Part shown: positions 11,822 to 22,399 of the stretch, piece after piece | Layout of the letters: each line of letters starts with the position of its first letter | How positions within the stretch are numbered: position 1 is the first letter of the stretch | NCBI GenBank assembly: GCA_021186555.1 | Contig: JAJKFL010000004.1 | Span: forward strand, 12,518,779-12,582,778 | Direction of reading: 5' to 3' | DNA length: 64,000 bases | Source of the DNA: Reticulitermes speratus | Taxonomy: Eukaryota > Arthropoda > Insecta > Blattodea > Rhinotermitidae | Translations under genes and position numbers: made by a program | Notes under the pieces: generated by a model | Told to the model about the DNA's origin: nothing | The model's database searches: none | What the model saw: the letters and a program-made list of their open reading frames with translations, nothing else

Positions 11822-12050
11822 AGAATCATTAATCTTGTTGTGTGTGGATAAGAAAATTTGGTGTCTAGGCCAAAGTTTATTCCGACCTATGACCATAAAG
11901 ATGAAATACATAGAGGTTAAAATTCGTTTTGTGTCCATTACGTATATTGCTGTGAAATACATTCTTTCCACATTTTATGCAAAATCCTAAGTTTGAAATA
12001 TAAAAAATAAATTCACTACCTTCATGCGGGTCTTAAAGTGGGGGGGGGGG

Positions 12051-12336
12051 GTACGCGGTGGCGCAGATGGTTGAGGCACTGCACTACAAGCCGGAAGGTC
12101 CCGGGTTCGATTCCCGATGCTGTCACTGACAAAACCCTTTCGGCCGCACTATGGCCCTGGGGTTGACTCAGCCTCTAACCGAAATGAGTACCAGGAATAT
12201 TTCCTGGGGGGTAAAGGCGGCCGGTGCGTAGGGCTCACAACCTTACCACCTTCATGTGCCTATTGTCTAGAAATCTGGGAGCCTCAAACTCCTGGAACCC
12301 TAAGGGCCTGTCCAGGCCTGTAATGGGATTGCTTTA
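12051..12336 (+). mobile_element. tRNA-headed SINE (type B)
   Basis: The A-box-like GGTGGCGCAGATGGTTGAGG and B box GGGTTCGATTCCC form a tRNA-like head. The body has GGCCCTGGGGTTGACTCAG and GGGTAAAGGCGGCCGGTGCG and ends GTAATGGGATTGCTTTAC. A G-run precedes the head. Two further copies lie at 31699-31994 (minus) and 33186-33495 (plus). Confidence 0.9.
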
Positions 12337-13126
12337 CATTCAAGTGGGTGTGAATTCGACTGAGTCAGCATAGGGCCAACAGTGGGCTCTTCTGAACATC
12401 GTGCTGACATTTTGGGTTTCAGAAACGGCAAAGCATTCCTGGACTATACGACAGACTGTTGGTTTCAGCAGGACTCTGCTCTATGTAGTTGGTTTTTGGT
12501 TTGGTAGTTGGGTTTACAGGTTAGCCGGCAATGTACTACTTTCTTGTTCCATTAAATAGGGGCGCAAAAGTGGGGGGCTGCAGCCCCCAAATCCCCCAAA
12601 ACCGAAATTTGAAAAACACATTTTTTTTTAGATATTTTACGTGCTTTCCCCTTCAGCCGAAATCATCCACTGAAATCAGCTGATGACTAGTACATTAGAA
12701 TTTTGAAAAAGAAATTAATAAAATTTAAAAACACAAGAAGATAGGAAACTGTGACTGAGTCATGGAACATGTAGTTGTGTTTGTATGTATATAAATGCTG
12801 TTACAAACAGTGTTATGTTTTACTTACATTATTTTTATAATATAATTTTTAAAATCAGACGTAAATTATATATAGCCTCAGGTTCAAACCCCCCACCGAA
12901 AAAGTCGCGGTGCTTACCTGCCACTAATGTACATACTTTCCTTTTCACTGTCCCACAGTGGCCATTTAAACAGAACACAAGTAGCAGGCATTTAAACCGC
13001 AGCGTGCTCTACTTCCCCAGGACTCATTTCCATATTACATTTTGGTTGGTTGTATTGGGGATCCCCTGAATCGCTAAGCGACTATGATATTCACAAGACG
13101 GACTCAGCTTCCGTCAGTGCACTGAC
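12337..13126. other. Intronic spacer with a short LINE tail fragment
   Basis: Positions 12466-12525 (GCAGGACTCTGCTCTATGTA then GTTGG repeats) match the 3' tail of the LINE at 34096-34510. The remainder is AT-rich and unassigned. The donor of the Beat exon lies at the right edge. Confidence 0.5.
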
Positions 13127-13338
13127 CTCGACTCTCACTCCCTCCACTTTGTAGCTCTGCTTCACGGTGTCTGAGCGGGGGACGTAGCGGTAGAACTCCT
13201 CGTTATCCTTGTACCACTTGACGGAGTACAGTTTGTCGGCACCCCCCAGCTCGTACTGACACTCCAGAAGGGCCATGTCCCCGCGAACCTTGTACTGTGG
13301 TACATTGACTCGCACCAGCTTCAGCGACAGAACGCCTC
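13127..13338 (-). CDS. beat: Beat family Ig-domain protein, exon encoding first half of the Ig domain (partial gene)
   Basis: The 212-bp exon encodes GVLSLKLVRVNVPQYKVRGD, then MALLECQYELGGADKLYSVK, then WYKDNEEFYRYVPRSDTVKQ, then SYKVEGVRVE. This is the diagnostic Beat Ig sequence: V-P-x-Y-x-V-R-G-D, the first Ig cysteine in LECQY, the core tryptophan in VKWYKD, then FYRYVP. The acceptor TTTTGCAG sits at 13346-13339 and the donor GTCAGT at 13126-13121. The exon begins in phase 1 (one base is supplied by the upstream exon) and ends in phase 0, which fits the exon at 537-402, so the two cysteines of one Ig domain are split across a 12.6-kb intron. Beat proteins act at the neuronal surface in axon guidance. 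The signal-peptide exon is not visible; it should lie at higher coordinates. Confidence 0.93.
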
Positions 13339-13510
13339 CTGCAAAATGTTACAAACATTCTTCATGAACACAGAACGGTTGATCAGGTGTTCACAGTCAT
13401 TAAGTGACGGGCTGGTTTTGAGCCCTGCCGAGGTACATACTTCGAAAGTATGTATACACATATACATATATAGGGCCTAAAAATACATAATTTCAACATA
13501 CAAAATTGTA

Positions 13511-13767
13511 TTTTTTCCCCATGGCGCACCAGCCCCTAGTGGGCCAGGGCCTTCTCATTATCGAGGCTTCACGATCACACTCAGACACACCACACTCGGT
13601 AGAACTCCTCTGGACAAGTGATCAGCCCGTCGCAGAGACCTCTATCTGACAACACACAACACTCACAACAGACAGACATCCATGCCGTTGGCGGGATTCG
13701 AACCCACAATCCCAGTAACCGAGCGGCCGCAGACCCACGCCTTAGACCGCGCGGCCACTGGGATCGG
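13511..13767 (-). mobile_element. tRNA-Leu-like SINE (type A), near full length
   Basis: Minus-strand copy of the family at 11583. The tRNA-like head is at the right (GGCCGCGCGGTCTAAGGCGT in reverse), the B box at about 13690-13701, and the T-run tail at 13511-13516. Short similar flanks (ACAAAATTGTA left, ACAAAATAGATA right) may be a target-site duplication. It lies within 180 bp of the Beat exon acceptor, inside the upstream intron. Confidence 0.9.
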
Positions 13768-14394
13768 CACAAAATAGATATAGATAATATTACACACAAC
13801 AGTCAATATCACACCCAAGACCCGAAAATCTGGAATCTGCAGAAAAAGAATCAGAAACTGCGACATTCTAGCAAATGACTCGACGATTTACTGACAAGAA
13901 TGAACGAACAGGAAATAGAATCAATAAACACTGCCTCTGCTACTTCCTTTTCCTGCAGTATTTCCCGGGAAAACGCCACCTCCTGATGCTACGGAGGAAT
14001 ATATTACTGAGACTTCGGAAACCTGTAATTAGCGGATCACAGGCACAAGTGCATTATGCGAGAACAATGAAATGAAAGCCTACGAACAAAGAGGACAGTA
14101 TTTAGCGTCTATGTGGCGTCAGTAAGGAAGACGGACGTCAAAGGGTGCATTTATATTGCGATTTAACGTATAAAGAGGACAATACATACAAGGATCAAGC
14201 ACAATGACACGGCAGACTAAAACAACTTTATTAACGAAAAAAATTGTTTTAGCTACATGTTTCGGCTTTAATGCAAGCCATCATCAAGCCAATTGCAGAA
14301 AAATATATACAGAGAAATACTGCATTTTTGGTACATTCAAAAAAAGATGTTGAGATCTAAACGCCTTTAATATATATGCCAATCACACAGAAGC
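13768..14394. other. Intronic spacer holding a hammerhead-like relic
   Basis: Contains the degenerate ribozyme motif at 14251-14290, listed separately. No gene seen. Confidence 0.5.
14251..14290 (-). ncRNA. Near-consensus hammerhead motif
   Basis: Minus strand: GGC, TTGATGA (first core C changed to T), stem II GGCTT/AAGCC, GAAA, CATG, TA, GCT. Solo copy, no inverted partner noticed nearby. Confidence 0.5.
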
Positions 14395-14649
14395 CGATCC
14401 CAGTGGCCGCGCGGTCTAAGGCGTCGGTCTGCGGCCGCTCGCTTGCTGGGATTGTGGGTTCGAATCCCGCCGGTAGCATGGATGTCTGTCTCTTGTGAGA
14501 GTTGTGTGTTGTCAGGTAGAGGTCTCTGCGACGGGCTGATCACTCGTCCAGAGGAGTCCTACCGACTGTGGTGTGTCTGAGTGTGATCGTGAAGCCTCGA
14601 TAATGAGGAGGCATAGGCCCTCAAGGGGCTGTCGAGCCATTGGAAAAAA
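14395..14649 (+). mobile_element. tRNA-Leu-like SINE (type A), near full length
   Basis: Starts GATCCCAGTGGCCGCGCGG. The B box is GGTTCGAATCCC and the 3' end is GAGGAGGCATAGGCCCTCAA with a short A-run. It is complete by comparison with the copies at 11583 and 13511. Confidence 0.9.
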
Positions 14650-14880
14650 GTGACAAAGAAAGCATTATCAGATCGTTTTAATGTGTCAAATAATATCGAT
14701 GTATAACTTTTGTACTGCGTAGTTAAATACACACAACTTTAATTAAATTTCGTTCCTTTTGTATTTGCGTCTTTCAGCCAAATTTTAAGATATCAATACT
14801 TTGTATGAATATTACAAATTTTTAAAATCATTTTGCTTCAGATAATATTCTGTTAAAAGTTTGGGGAATTAATTGAACGT

Positions 14881-15150
14881 AAAGGTAAAGGTCACCCTGA
14901 ACGTGCCATGAAGGCCATGAGAGGGAGCAGAGGTATAGCTCTATTCTTTCTTTGACCTCGGCGCTCGGGTTGGTGGTCAACGCCACGCCCCAGCCACTTT
15001 ACCCCTGACCCGGTACCCCATTGTACAGGAGGCTGAGTGTGCCCCAGGGCCGGTCTGGACGGGTATGGGAAATCTCGCCCCCACCGGGATCCGATCCCCG
15101 GACCCTCCAGCCCGTAGCGAGTCGCTATAACGACTGAGCTATGGCGGCCC
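14881..15150 (-). mobile_element. tRNA-headed SINE (type C) with target-site duplication
   Basis: On the minus strand the head is GGCCGCCATAGCTCAGTCG with a B-box-like GGGATCGGATCCCGG. The body ends in TGACCTTTACC repeats. The flanks ATTAATTGAACGTAA (from 14868) and ATTAATTGGACGTAA (from 15151) are a 15-bp duplication with one mismatch, confirming retroposition. Confidence 0.9.
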
Positions 15151-15630
15151 ATTAATTGGACGTAATGAGCTGTAAATTCTTACGGTGATTAATCTTTGAA
15201 GGTGTGTTGTAACTTTATATAGACGATAACACGCGTGTTACTCGGTTTACGTTACACGTTTATCAATTGTTTGGACACATGACGCGCACCAATGCTTGTT
15301 CGATCAGTTTTTGTAGCTTAGTTGAAATGGTGGAGCACACCAGAGCCAGTCAGATTAGTCTGAACACACTTATCTCACTCCAACAACGTACATTTGTTAC
15401 AAAATATATATAACTTGCTATTTTAAATTATATTTTCCTCCGACATGTTTCGGCTTTGACTGAGCCATCGTCAGGGAGATAAATTCAATAGAATGTACGT
15501 ACATTTTCATAACAGAGAACATCTCACGTATTCGTTCATGTACAATACATTGTGGTAATGGACCAGATTGGCCGGTTCAACACTGAATTTATGTGTGTAT
15601 AAATTAAAACTTTAATTACCATAAAATATT
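15151..15630. other. Spacer holding a well-preserved hammerhead motif
   Basis: Mostly unassigned AT-rich DNA. A 14-bp palindrome TAACACGCGTGTTA lies at 15227-15240. The ribozyme motif at 15438-15478 is listed separately. Confidence 0.5.
15438..15478 (-). ncRNA. Minimal type I hammerhead ribozyme, all core bases intact
   Basis: Minus strand: stem I CTCC, core CTGACGA (fits CUGANGA), stem II GGCT paired with AGCC, GAAA, stem III CATG, TC as the cleavage dinucleotide, stem I GGAG. The 4-bp stem I is perfect. This is one of the three best-preserved copies in the window. Confidence 0.7.
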
Positions 15631-16923
15631 AAAATTTAAAAGGTAGTAAGCTAGTTTGACTTATTTGTTTATCACATTAAATTTAAAAGGTAATAAGCTA
15701 GTTTGACTTATTTGTTTATCACATTAAAATTTAAAAGGTAATAAACTAGTTTGACTTATTTGTTTATCACATTAAAATTTAAAAGGTAATATGCTAGTTT
15801 GACTTATTTGTTTATCACATTAAAATTTAAAAGGTAATAAGCTAGTTTGACTTATTTGTTTATCACATTAAAATTTAAAAGGTAATAAACTAGTTTGACT
15901 TATTTGTTTATCACATTAAAATTTAAAAGGTAATATGCTAGTTTGACTTATTTGTTTATCACATTAAAATTTAAAAGGTAAAAAGCTAATTTGACTTATT
16001 TGTTTATCACATTAAAATTTAAAAGGTAATAAGCTAGTTTGACTTATTTGTTTATCATATTAAAATTTAAAAGGTAATAAGCTAGTTTGACTTATTTGTT
16101 TATCATATTAAAATTTAAAAGGTAATAAGCTAGTTTGACTTATTTGTTTATCATATTAAAATTTAAAAGGTAATAAGCTAGTTTGACTTATTTGTTTATC
16201 ATATTAAAATTTAAAAGGTAATAAGCTAGTTTGACTTATTTGTTTATCATTTTAAAATTTAAAAGGTAATAAGCTAGTTTGACTTATTTGTTTATCATAT
16301 TAAAATTTAAAAGGTAATAAGCTAGTTTGACTTATTTGTTTATCGTATTAAAATTTAAAAGGTAATAAGCTAGTTTGACTTATTTGTTTATCATTTTAAA
16401 ATTTAAAAGGTAATAAGCTAGTTTGACTTATTTGTTTATCATTTTAAAATTTAAAAGGTAATAAGCTAGTTTGACTTATTTGTTTATCACATTAAAATTT
16501 AAAAGGTAATAAGCTAGTTTGACTTATTTGTTTATCATATTAAAATTTAAAAGGTAATAAGCTAGTTTGACTTATTTGTTTATCATATTAAAATTTAAAA
16601 GGTAATAAGCTAGTTTGACTTATTTGTTTATCATTTTAAAATTTAAAAGGTAATAAGCTAGTTTGACTTATTTGTTTATCATATTAAAATTTAAAAGGTA
16701 ATAAGCTAGTTTGACTTATTTGTTTATCATATTAAAATTTAAAAGGTAATAAGCTAGTTTGACTTATTTGTTTATCATATTAAAATTTAAAAGGTAATAA
16801 GCTAGTTTGACTTATTTGTTTATCATATTAAAATTTAAACGGTAATAAGCTAGTTTGACTTATTTGTTTATCATTTTAAAATTTAAAAGGTAATAAGCTA
16901 GTTTGACTTATTTGTTTATCACA
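15631..16923. repeat. 48-bp AT-rich minisatellite, about 27 copies
   Basis: Unit begins AAAATTTAAAAGGTAATAAG and continues CTAGTTTGACTTATTTGTTT. Variants TATCACATT, TATCATATT and TATCATTTT are distributed in blocks: the first third is CACATT-rich, the rest CATATT or CATTTT. It is strongly AT-rich and stop-rich, so no open frames arise. Confidence 0.97.
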
Positions 16924-17437
16924 TAATATTCACTGTATACAAAATTATGTGTTAATGCTGCATTTGCCTTCAAACATCCGTGGAATGACATCACGCCTTG
17001 CAACGAAAGTATCGAATTCCGTGACGATGGAGTGACAAGTGTGCTAAGAGTTTAGAGCAAACACAGACTACAGTGTGTTCACTTTAATAGTGTACCTGGT
17101 GTATGCACTACAATGACATATTTCATGGCTGTATTGCTAATGATATCGAGATACACGTGTACAGCTCAAACGTCACAGCGCGCTGTACTGCATCTAAACA
17201 CTTTCATCTACTGTTCTCTCACGTTTATTCATCATCACGTCAGTCTGTACGTTAAATTCTTTTTAATGCGTGTTACACTGAATGACGGGTTTTCATGAAA
17301 TTAGGCACGGTAAACATGGCACCGAGTATTCACGTTTCAACAGTCTGCTATCAACGACATAGACTATGTAAGTTGTACAATCACTCGGATAGCCACCCAC
17401 AAAACTCGTCACTTTTGTCACTGATGGTGCATACATT
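16924..17437. other. Unassigned spacer
   Basis: No recognisable gene or element between the 48-bp array and the hairpin at 17438. Confidence 0.5.
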
Positions 17438-17520
17438 GAAGAAACTGGTTTCAAGCACTCGATTTCATAAAACTGCAGTTTCACGTTGCATGAAACTAGT
17501 TGCTTGACACCAGTTTCTTC
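17438..17520. other. 83-nt imperfect hairpin
   Basis: GAAGAAACTGGTTTCAAGCA (17438-17457) is complementary to the segment ending at 17520, with one mismatch. Pairing continues through the ATTTCAT segment with a bulge, closing on a loop with the palindrome AAACTGCAGTTT. Size and shape are compatible with a small structured RNA or fold-back element. No expression evidence. Confidence 0.6.
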
Positions 17521-18560
17521 GCCGAGAGCACCGTAGTTTTAACTGTAAATTTTATTTCAGGATAAAAACACGTATTCGTTAAATTGTTTGACACGTTCGT
17601 ATCTACGTACCAAAATACACGGCGTCACATTTTTTATGCCAGTAATATTAATTACAATTGGTCACAAGTTGGAATAATATAATAATTTAATATAGTCATT
17701 CAATTTCCCCAAAAAGGTAGAAGAACACGATAGCATAATGGTTCAGACATGTGTAGTTACCGTGTCTGGTCACTAGATGTCTCTGTGACCAGTGATAAGT
17801 TTTCATTACCACACCAGCCCAATGTTTGCCTTTAAACTTTGCACATTCCTTCCTACTACCACTGACTGAGCCAGACTCATCAAACAACCAATCCACTTTA
17901 TTATGCGCCATACATTCCTCCCTCGCTATTCACACCTCTTCCTCACATTTTTGTTTCTTTTCCTTTGCGAAGTTGAAGGAAATGTGCCCTATAAATGTGC
18001 CCTATAAATGTGCCCTATAAATGTGCCCTATAAATCCCTCTCTTTCTAATTTCAGCAACTAAAAGTACTGTAAGTCGACACAAAGACTACTGTTAAAGTC
18101 ACAATTCATGAATTTCTCATAATACTGAAGGCTCAGACATAAAAAGATATGGCTTTAATCTCCGTTAAGATTCTCCAATCAAAAACTGAACTCAATTTGA
18201 ATACTAAAGCTACTGAACTGTGTGACAGAACTGTACTTTACACAGCGCTGTACTTTACACAGCACATATAGCAGAAGGTTAGCGACTGACTATGTTCATC
18301 TGTTATGTCGTTTTCACGCCGTTTCCAAGGCAACACCTGTAGGCAGTTTACAAGTACTCGTACAGGTGGCAGCTATATACTCCAAACTGCGTCACCTGGA
18401 GAATAAAGTGTAAATTACTGCACTGGTTTAACGTAACACATAACAGAGTTACGTACTTCAATTTCAAGGGACCTTTTCCATTGTATAGATGTTCCATAAG
18501 CTTGTTCTCATACGGAATATTATCTCTTTTGTTGCAGGTAGAATAACACGTAATGGGTGA
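17521..18560. other. Unassigned spacer with a 13-bp repeat
   Basis: Four copies of a 13-bp unit GTGCCCTATAAAT lie at 17979-18033. A motif ACACGGCGTCACAT at about 17617 is shared with 3811-3833. No coding homology recognised. Confidence 0.5.
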
Positions 18561-19480
18561 TGTAAGAAAGAGGTACATTGTTGAGGAACTGGCAGAAGTA
18601 CATTTGCGTGTGTCTGGCAGCAGCCAACGACAGACGACTGAAGACTCACAATCGTCAACCCAACAGACCGCGAACTCAACACTGTTTCTTGGTTGAAATT
18701 ATTCGATACTTCAGGAGACCGGGAGTGCTTCGGTTAAGCCAAGAGCAATTTACCGAGAACTTGACACAAATTTCATCCGTATAAGATGCCTTTTGTACAA
18801 GAATCACATGCAGATGATACAAATCTCCAAGTTCAATGTTGTGAGTGTCTTTAAGACACAAAGATTCCCAGCGGGTAATATCGCGCTCAGTAATTATTCG
18901 TGTTTCCACTTAAATCGATGCGTTAAAACGACACAACACCAGGTACTGCGCGCAGGATAGATAACCCGCACGTCACAGTTGATACTCATCACGAAACTAA
19001 CGCACGAATAACCGTGTAGTGTGCGATAAATGGAAAGACGTTATCGCGTGGGACAAGTCTGCCTGCAGTGAGGAGTAAATGCCGAATGATATCTCCAGTT
19101 GTTGAACGACGTGCTGGAAACTTACGTGGACGTGAAACTACTCGCAGTATGACGTCGGTTTTAGTGTCAGCAGGATGGTGCACCACTTCATATCGCTGGC
19201 GAGTTGCGAAACTGGTTGGATGGATTGGGCGCAGGGGACCAACCGAGTGGCCACAAAGATCACCGGACTTCTCTCCCACAGATTCTTTTTCCTGTAGGGT
19301 CATCTGAAGTCACTTGTGTACCATACCGGTCCACGTATTATCGACGACCTTACACAAAATATACGTGCTGCTAAGACTTCAGAGTGCAGCATCGCCTGTG
19401 CAAGCAACAGAAGGCACATCAGTTGAAACACTTGCTTCACTAGTCTTCTTCGTATGAGACTAGACTTACGGAACACCCGA
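18561..19480 (+). pseudogene. Mariner-type (DDE superfamily) transposase relic
   Basis: From 19168 the frame reads QQDGAPLHIAGELRNWLD, then after a shift GWIGRRGPTEWPQRSPDFSP, then after another shift GHLKSLVY. These are the hallmark blocks of arthropod mariner-like transposases: the second catalytic Asp in QQDGAP, the third Asp in RSPD, and the GHLKS segment. A terminal C-x-x-Q-to-KHLL-like stretch ends near 19445. Several frameshifts and stops interrupt it, so it is dead. Only 19160-19445 is firmly recognisable; the left extent is a guess. Confidence 0.75.
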
Positions 19481-20165
19481 TATACTATAAAAAATTCGCG
19501 CCACATATTAATCTTCCTATACAATATATTAATACTTATCACAACAAATAACTCAATAAATTTAAAACCAGCAACATTCTTAAGAGTATTTTGGCTAATT
19601 CATGGTGGAAATGTTCCACTTGCTTTAGATACAAGAGTTTTACCGACGTGACTCGGTCGTCAAAGCCTCGTTAGTCTTAATATTGCTGCATGCAAAGCGG
19701 CCAGAACGTGATGTCATTAAATATTCCTTATAACCCTTAACTTATTACACAACAAGGAATAAATTATAGTGTAGACTATTAAGCTACAACAGAAGAAAAG
19801 GAGAACTCAAAATTAAGCCGAGCAAAGGGGGAGAAGGAGAGAACTGAAGGAAGAAAAGATAAGGGCGAATGAGCTAAAGAGAAAGACAGGGAGAAAAAGC
19901 GAAAGATACAGAAGTATCTGGTAATTTAGTAACATAACGCGGTAAATTTAATTGGGTGGGGAAAGACTTCAGGTAGGTAAATTTCCATTGATTTAAAGAA
20001 TCAGAAAGATATAAAGATGTCTGTGGACTGAAATGAAATGGACGTGAATTTAAGCACGGCAAAGACAAGTGCAATATTTGTGCAGCTTTCAAATAGCTGC
20101 AACAGCTCAGTTTGGCGTTTAGTGAAATTAATCGCCTCGCTGGGTTTTCCTCGGGAATGCACCTA
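19481..20165. other. Unassigned spacer
   Basis: A purine-rich stretch at 19790-19915 precedes ordinary AT-rich DNA. Nothing coding recognised. Confidence 0.5.
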
Positions 20166-20880
20166 CAGTGTGTCCAAGAAGTCACCGTACACTTGACTCA
20201 TTTATTTATTTTAATTCATCACGTCTGCATTACATGACTTGGCAACCCTGTGTAGCAATGAATATACGACATTCCGTGCAGCGTCAACACCCAAAATATG
20301 ACATTCCGTGCAACGTCAACACACAAAATACGACATTCCGTGCAACGTCAACACACAAAATACGACATTCCGTGCAGCGCCAACACCCAAAATACGACAT
20401 TCCGTGCAGCGTCAACACCCAAAATACATTCCGTGCAGCGTCAACACCCAAAATACGACATTCCGTGCAGCGCCAACACCCAAAATACATTCCGTGCAGC
20501 GTCAACACCCAAAATACGACATTCCGTGCAGCGTCAACACTCAAAATACATTCCGTGCAGCGTCTAAACCCAAAATACGACATTCCGTGCAGCGTCAACA
20601 CCCCAAATCGCATTTCCTCTTTATTATTTTACGTTGTGCAAAGGTGACAATGACAGATATTAGCAATTATTCCATTGAGAAGCCTTTGGTAGCGAAACAG
20701 CACAGGTCAGACGATGAATCAGGTGATGTCTTCACCTCTTTAACACTATCAGTGTCACAGATGAGGTAAAAAACTACGTGGCGACGTATGAACCTCTGTG
20801 ATGACCATGAAGTTGCCCACAAAGATCCGCTGGATCTATAAAATGCGGATAGATGAAATTTTTACTTCTAGTACACCCTG
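20166..20880. mobile_element. Possible mariner-type non-autonomous element carrying a minisatellite
   Basis: The left end CAGTGTGTCCAAGAAGT and the reverse complement of the right end CAGGGTGTACTAGAAGT are similar, and both are flanked by TA (20164-20165 and 20881-20882), as expected for Tc1/mariner insertions. Inside lies the 32/29-bp array at 20265-20610. The short, imperfect ends leave some doubt. Confidence 0.45.
20265..20610. repeat. 32/29-bp minisatellite, about 11 copies
   Basis: The unit GACATTCCGTGCAGCGTCAA continues CACCCAAAATAC. Some copies lack GAC and are 29 bp. Open frames in several phases are repeat artefacts. Confidence 0.95.
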
Positions 20881-21386
20881 TAGATATGCATCATTTATGT
20901 CAGGTTCAATAGAAATAAACACGGTTCAATGTGTATAAAAGCAACGATCCACTCTGTTAATGCGATACAGAAGTCTCACATGCACAGCGAGACATTTGAA
21001 AGCAAGAATGGCCAGTGGCTCCGAATTTACTCGCAGAAACATTCGATAAAGCTTCATCCGGACTTTTACCTCGCTTCCAATCGTGTCTACGCTTACAGGC
21101 CCAAAGGGAATTGGAAGTGTACCAAGTAAATCCTGCTTACCAAACTAAAAACGCATTGTCATCTCGAAGTAATTTTGAAAGAATACCTAATGGGATAAAA
21201 ATTAGAATGGTAAATTAGAATGTGCATTGCATCGATTCCCGTTATGAGACATTCGTGAAGCACACAGGGCGTTCAGTAAGCAAGGTCCACCAGGTCATAC
21301 GAATTAAACAAGAAGCCATTACAACGGGAGAGACGAGATGTGTCAGCAAGTCACGTAGCACGAAGGTAAGTTTGCATCTGTTCAGG
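20881..21386. other. Unassigned spacer
   Basis: Short open frames at 20929-21218 show no family resemblance. No element boundaries seen. Confidence 0.5.
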
Positions 21387-21636
21387 CCATGAAGGCATAT
21401 GAGGCAGTGGAGATATAGCTCCACTTGTGCTTAATCTAGGCACTAGATGTGGTAATTAGCTTCTCACCCTCAGGCGGCTGTACCCTAGGTGACTTTTAAG
21501 TGTGAGGTTATGTGAGCCCAAAATATTTGTGGAGGCTTTGGATAACTGGTGGATCACTTGCCCTGCTGGGACTCGAATAAATCCTCGAACAATCAGTCTG
21601 TAGGCTAGCTAGGATACCGACTGAGCTACTGCGACT
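21387..21636 (-). mobile_element. Diverged SINE, related to type C
   Basis: On the minus strand the tRNA-like head GTAGCTCAGTCGGTATCC is visible at the right, and the left end carries the CCTTCATGGCC motif of type C. The B box is degraded. Confidence 0.6.
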
Positions 21637-21910
21637 TACTCTTTAGAAGACAAGCCAAGTTCACATTAGGCAAAATATGATGTGCTCTGTTGTGTAACAC
21701 TCGTTAATTTATCAGAGGGGAATCACATACGTTGAGTGCATTCTATAACAAAATGATGGGAGAAACTAACAGGAGACTGGAGAAGGTTCAAAGGGCAGGA
21801 ATTTTCTTTTGTGGAGAAGGGCCCCGCAGCAGATGCTACGGAAGCACCGCAGCCTTGAGGCTTATTTTGCAACCCTGTGATAAAGATGATCAGTATCTTT
21901 TTCGTTTTTC
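21637..21910. other. Unassigned spacer
   Basis: Short segment between two SINE copies with no recognised gene. Confidence 0.4.
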
Positions 21911-22085
21911 CGTGTAATGGAGCACCGGTGGAATGAAATTGACAGGGGAAAACCGAAGTACTCGGGGAAAAGCCTGTCCCAGTGCCACTTTGTCCACCAA
22001 AAATTCCACATGGACTGACTCGGGATCGAGCACGGGCCTCCACGTTGAGAGACCGCCGACTAGCCGCCTGAGCCATGGCACTGTT
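21911..22085 (-). mobile_element. SINE (type D)
   Basis: Minus strand: GTGCCATGGCTCAGGCGGCT head, a B-box-like GCTCGATCCCGAGTC, then a body with GGACAAAGTGGCACTGGGAC and TCCCCGAGTACTTCGG. A second, more diverged copy lies at 26028-26188. Confidence 0.75.
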
Positions 22086-22362
22086 ATGGGAAGAGTTGCA
22101 TAAATAGATTGGCAACACCAACGTGGTTGCGATAACCAAAACCGGGAAGATGAGAATTGGTTATAAAATCAGTCACTCACACCAACATATGCACATAACA
22201 GAATTTAAATGTCATATCCAAATTGTTTACCTTCCTACATGTTTCGGCCTTGTCAGGACAAATATCATTTTGAAGGCAAATGCAATCACTAATATAGCAC
22301 AAGCAATTCCATACGTACGAAAGGACGTACTACAGTCAGCACAATCTATCATATATACCAAC
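22086..22362. other. Spacer with a partial hammerhead relic
   Basis: On the minus strand near 22231-22262 the block GGCCGAAACATGTAGGAAGG survives without a complete core. The sequence to the right, from about 22363, belongs to the left arm of the fold-back described next. Confidence 0.45.
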
Positions 22363-22399
22363 AGAAGCACACAACACAATTAAAAGTCATACACATATA

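Larger units (their letters stand above)
538..13126 (-). other. beat: 12.6-kb intron of the Beat family gene
   Basis: This interval separates two phase-compatible Ig-half exons. It begins on the minus strand with donor GTCAGT at 13126-13121 and ends with TTTCAG at 543-538. It holds four large tandem arrays, a fold-back element with ribozyme motifs, a LINE relic and two SINEs. More than half of its length is repetitive. The assignment rests on the reading frame and family match; no transcript evidence is available here. Confidence 0.8.
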
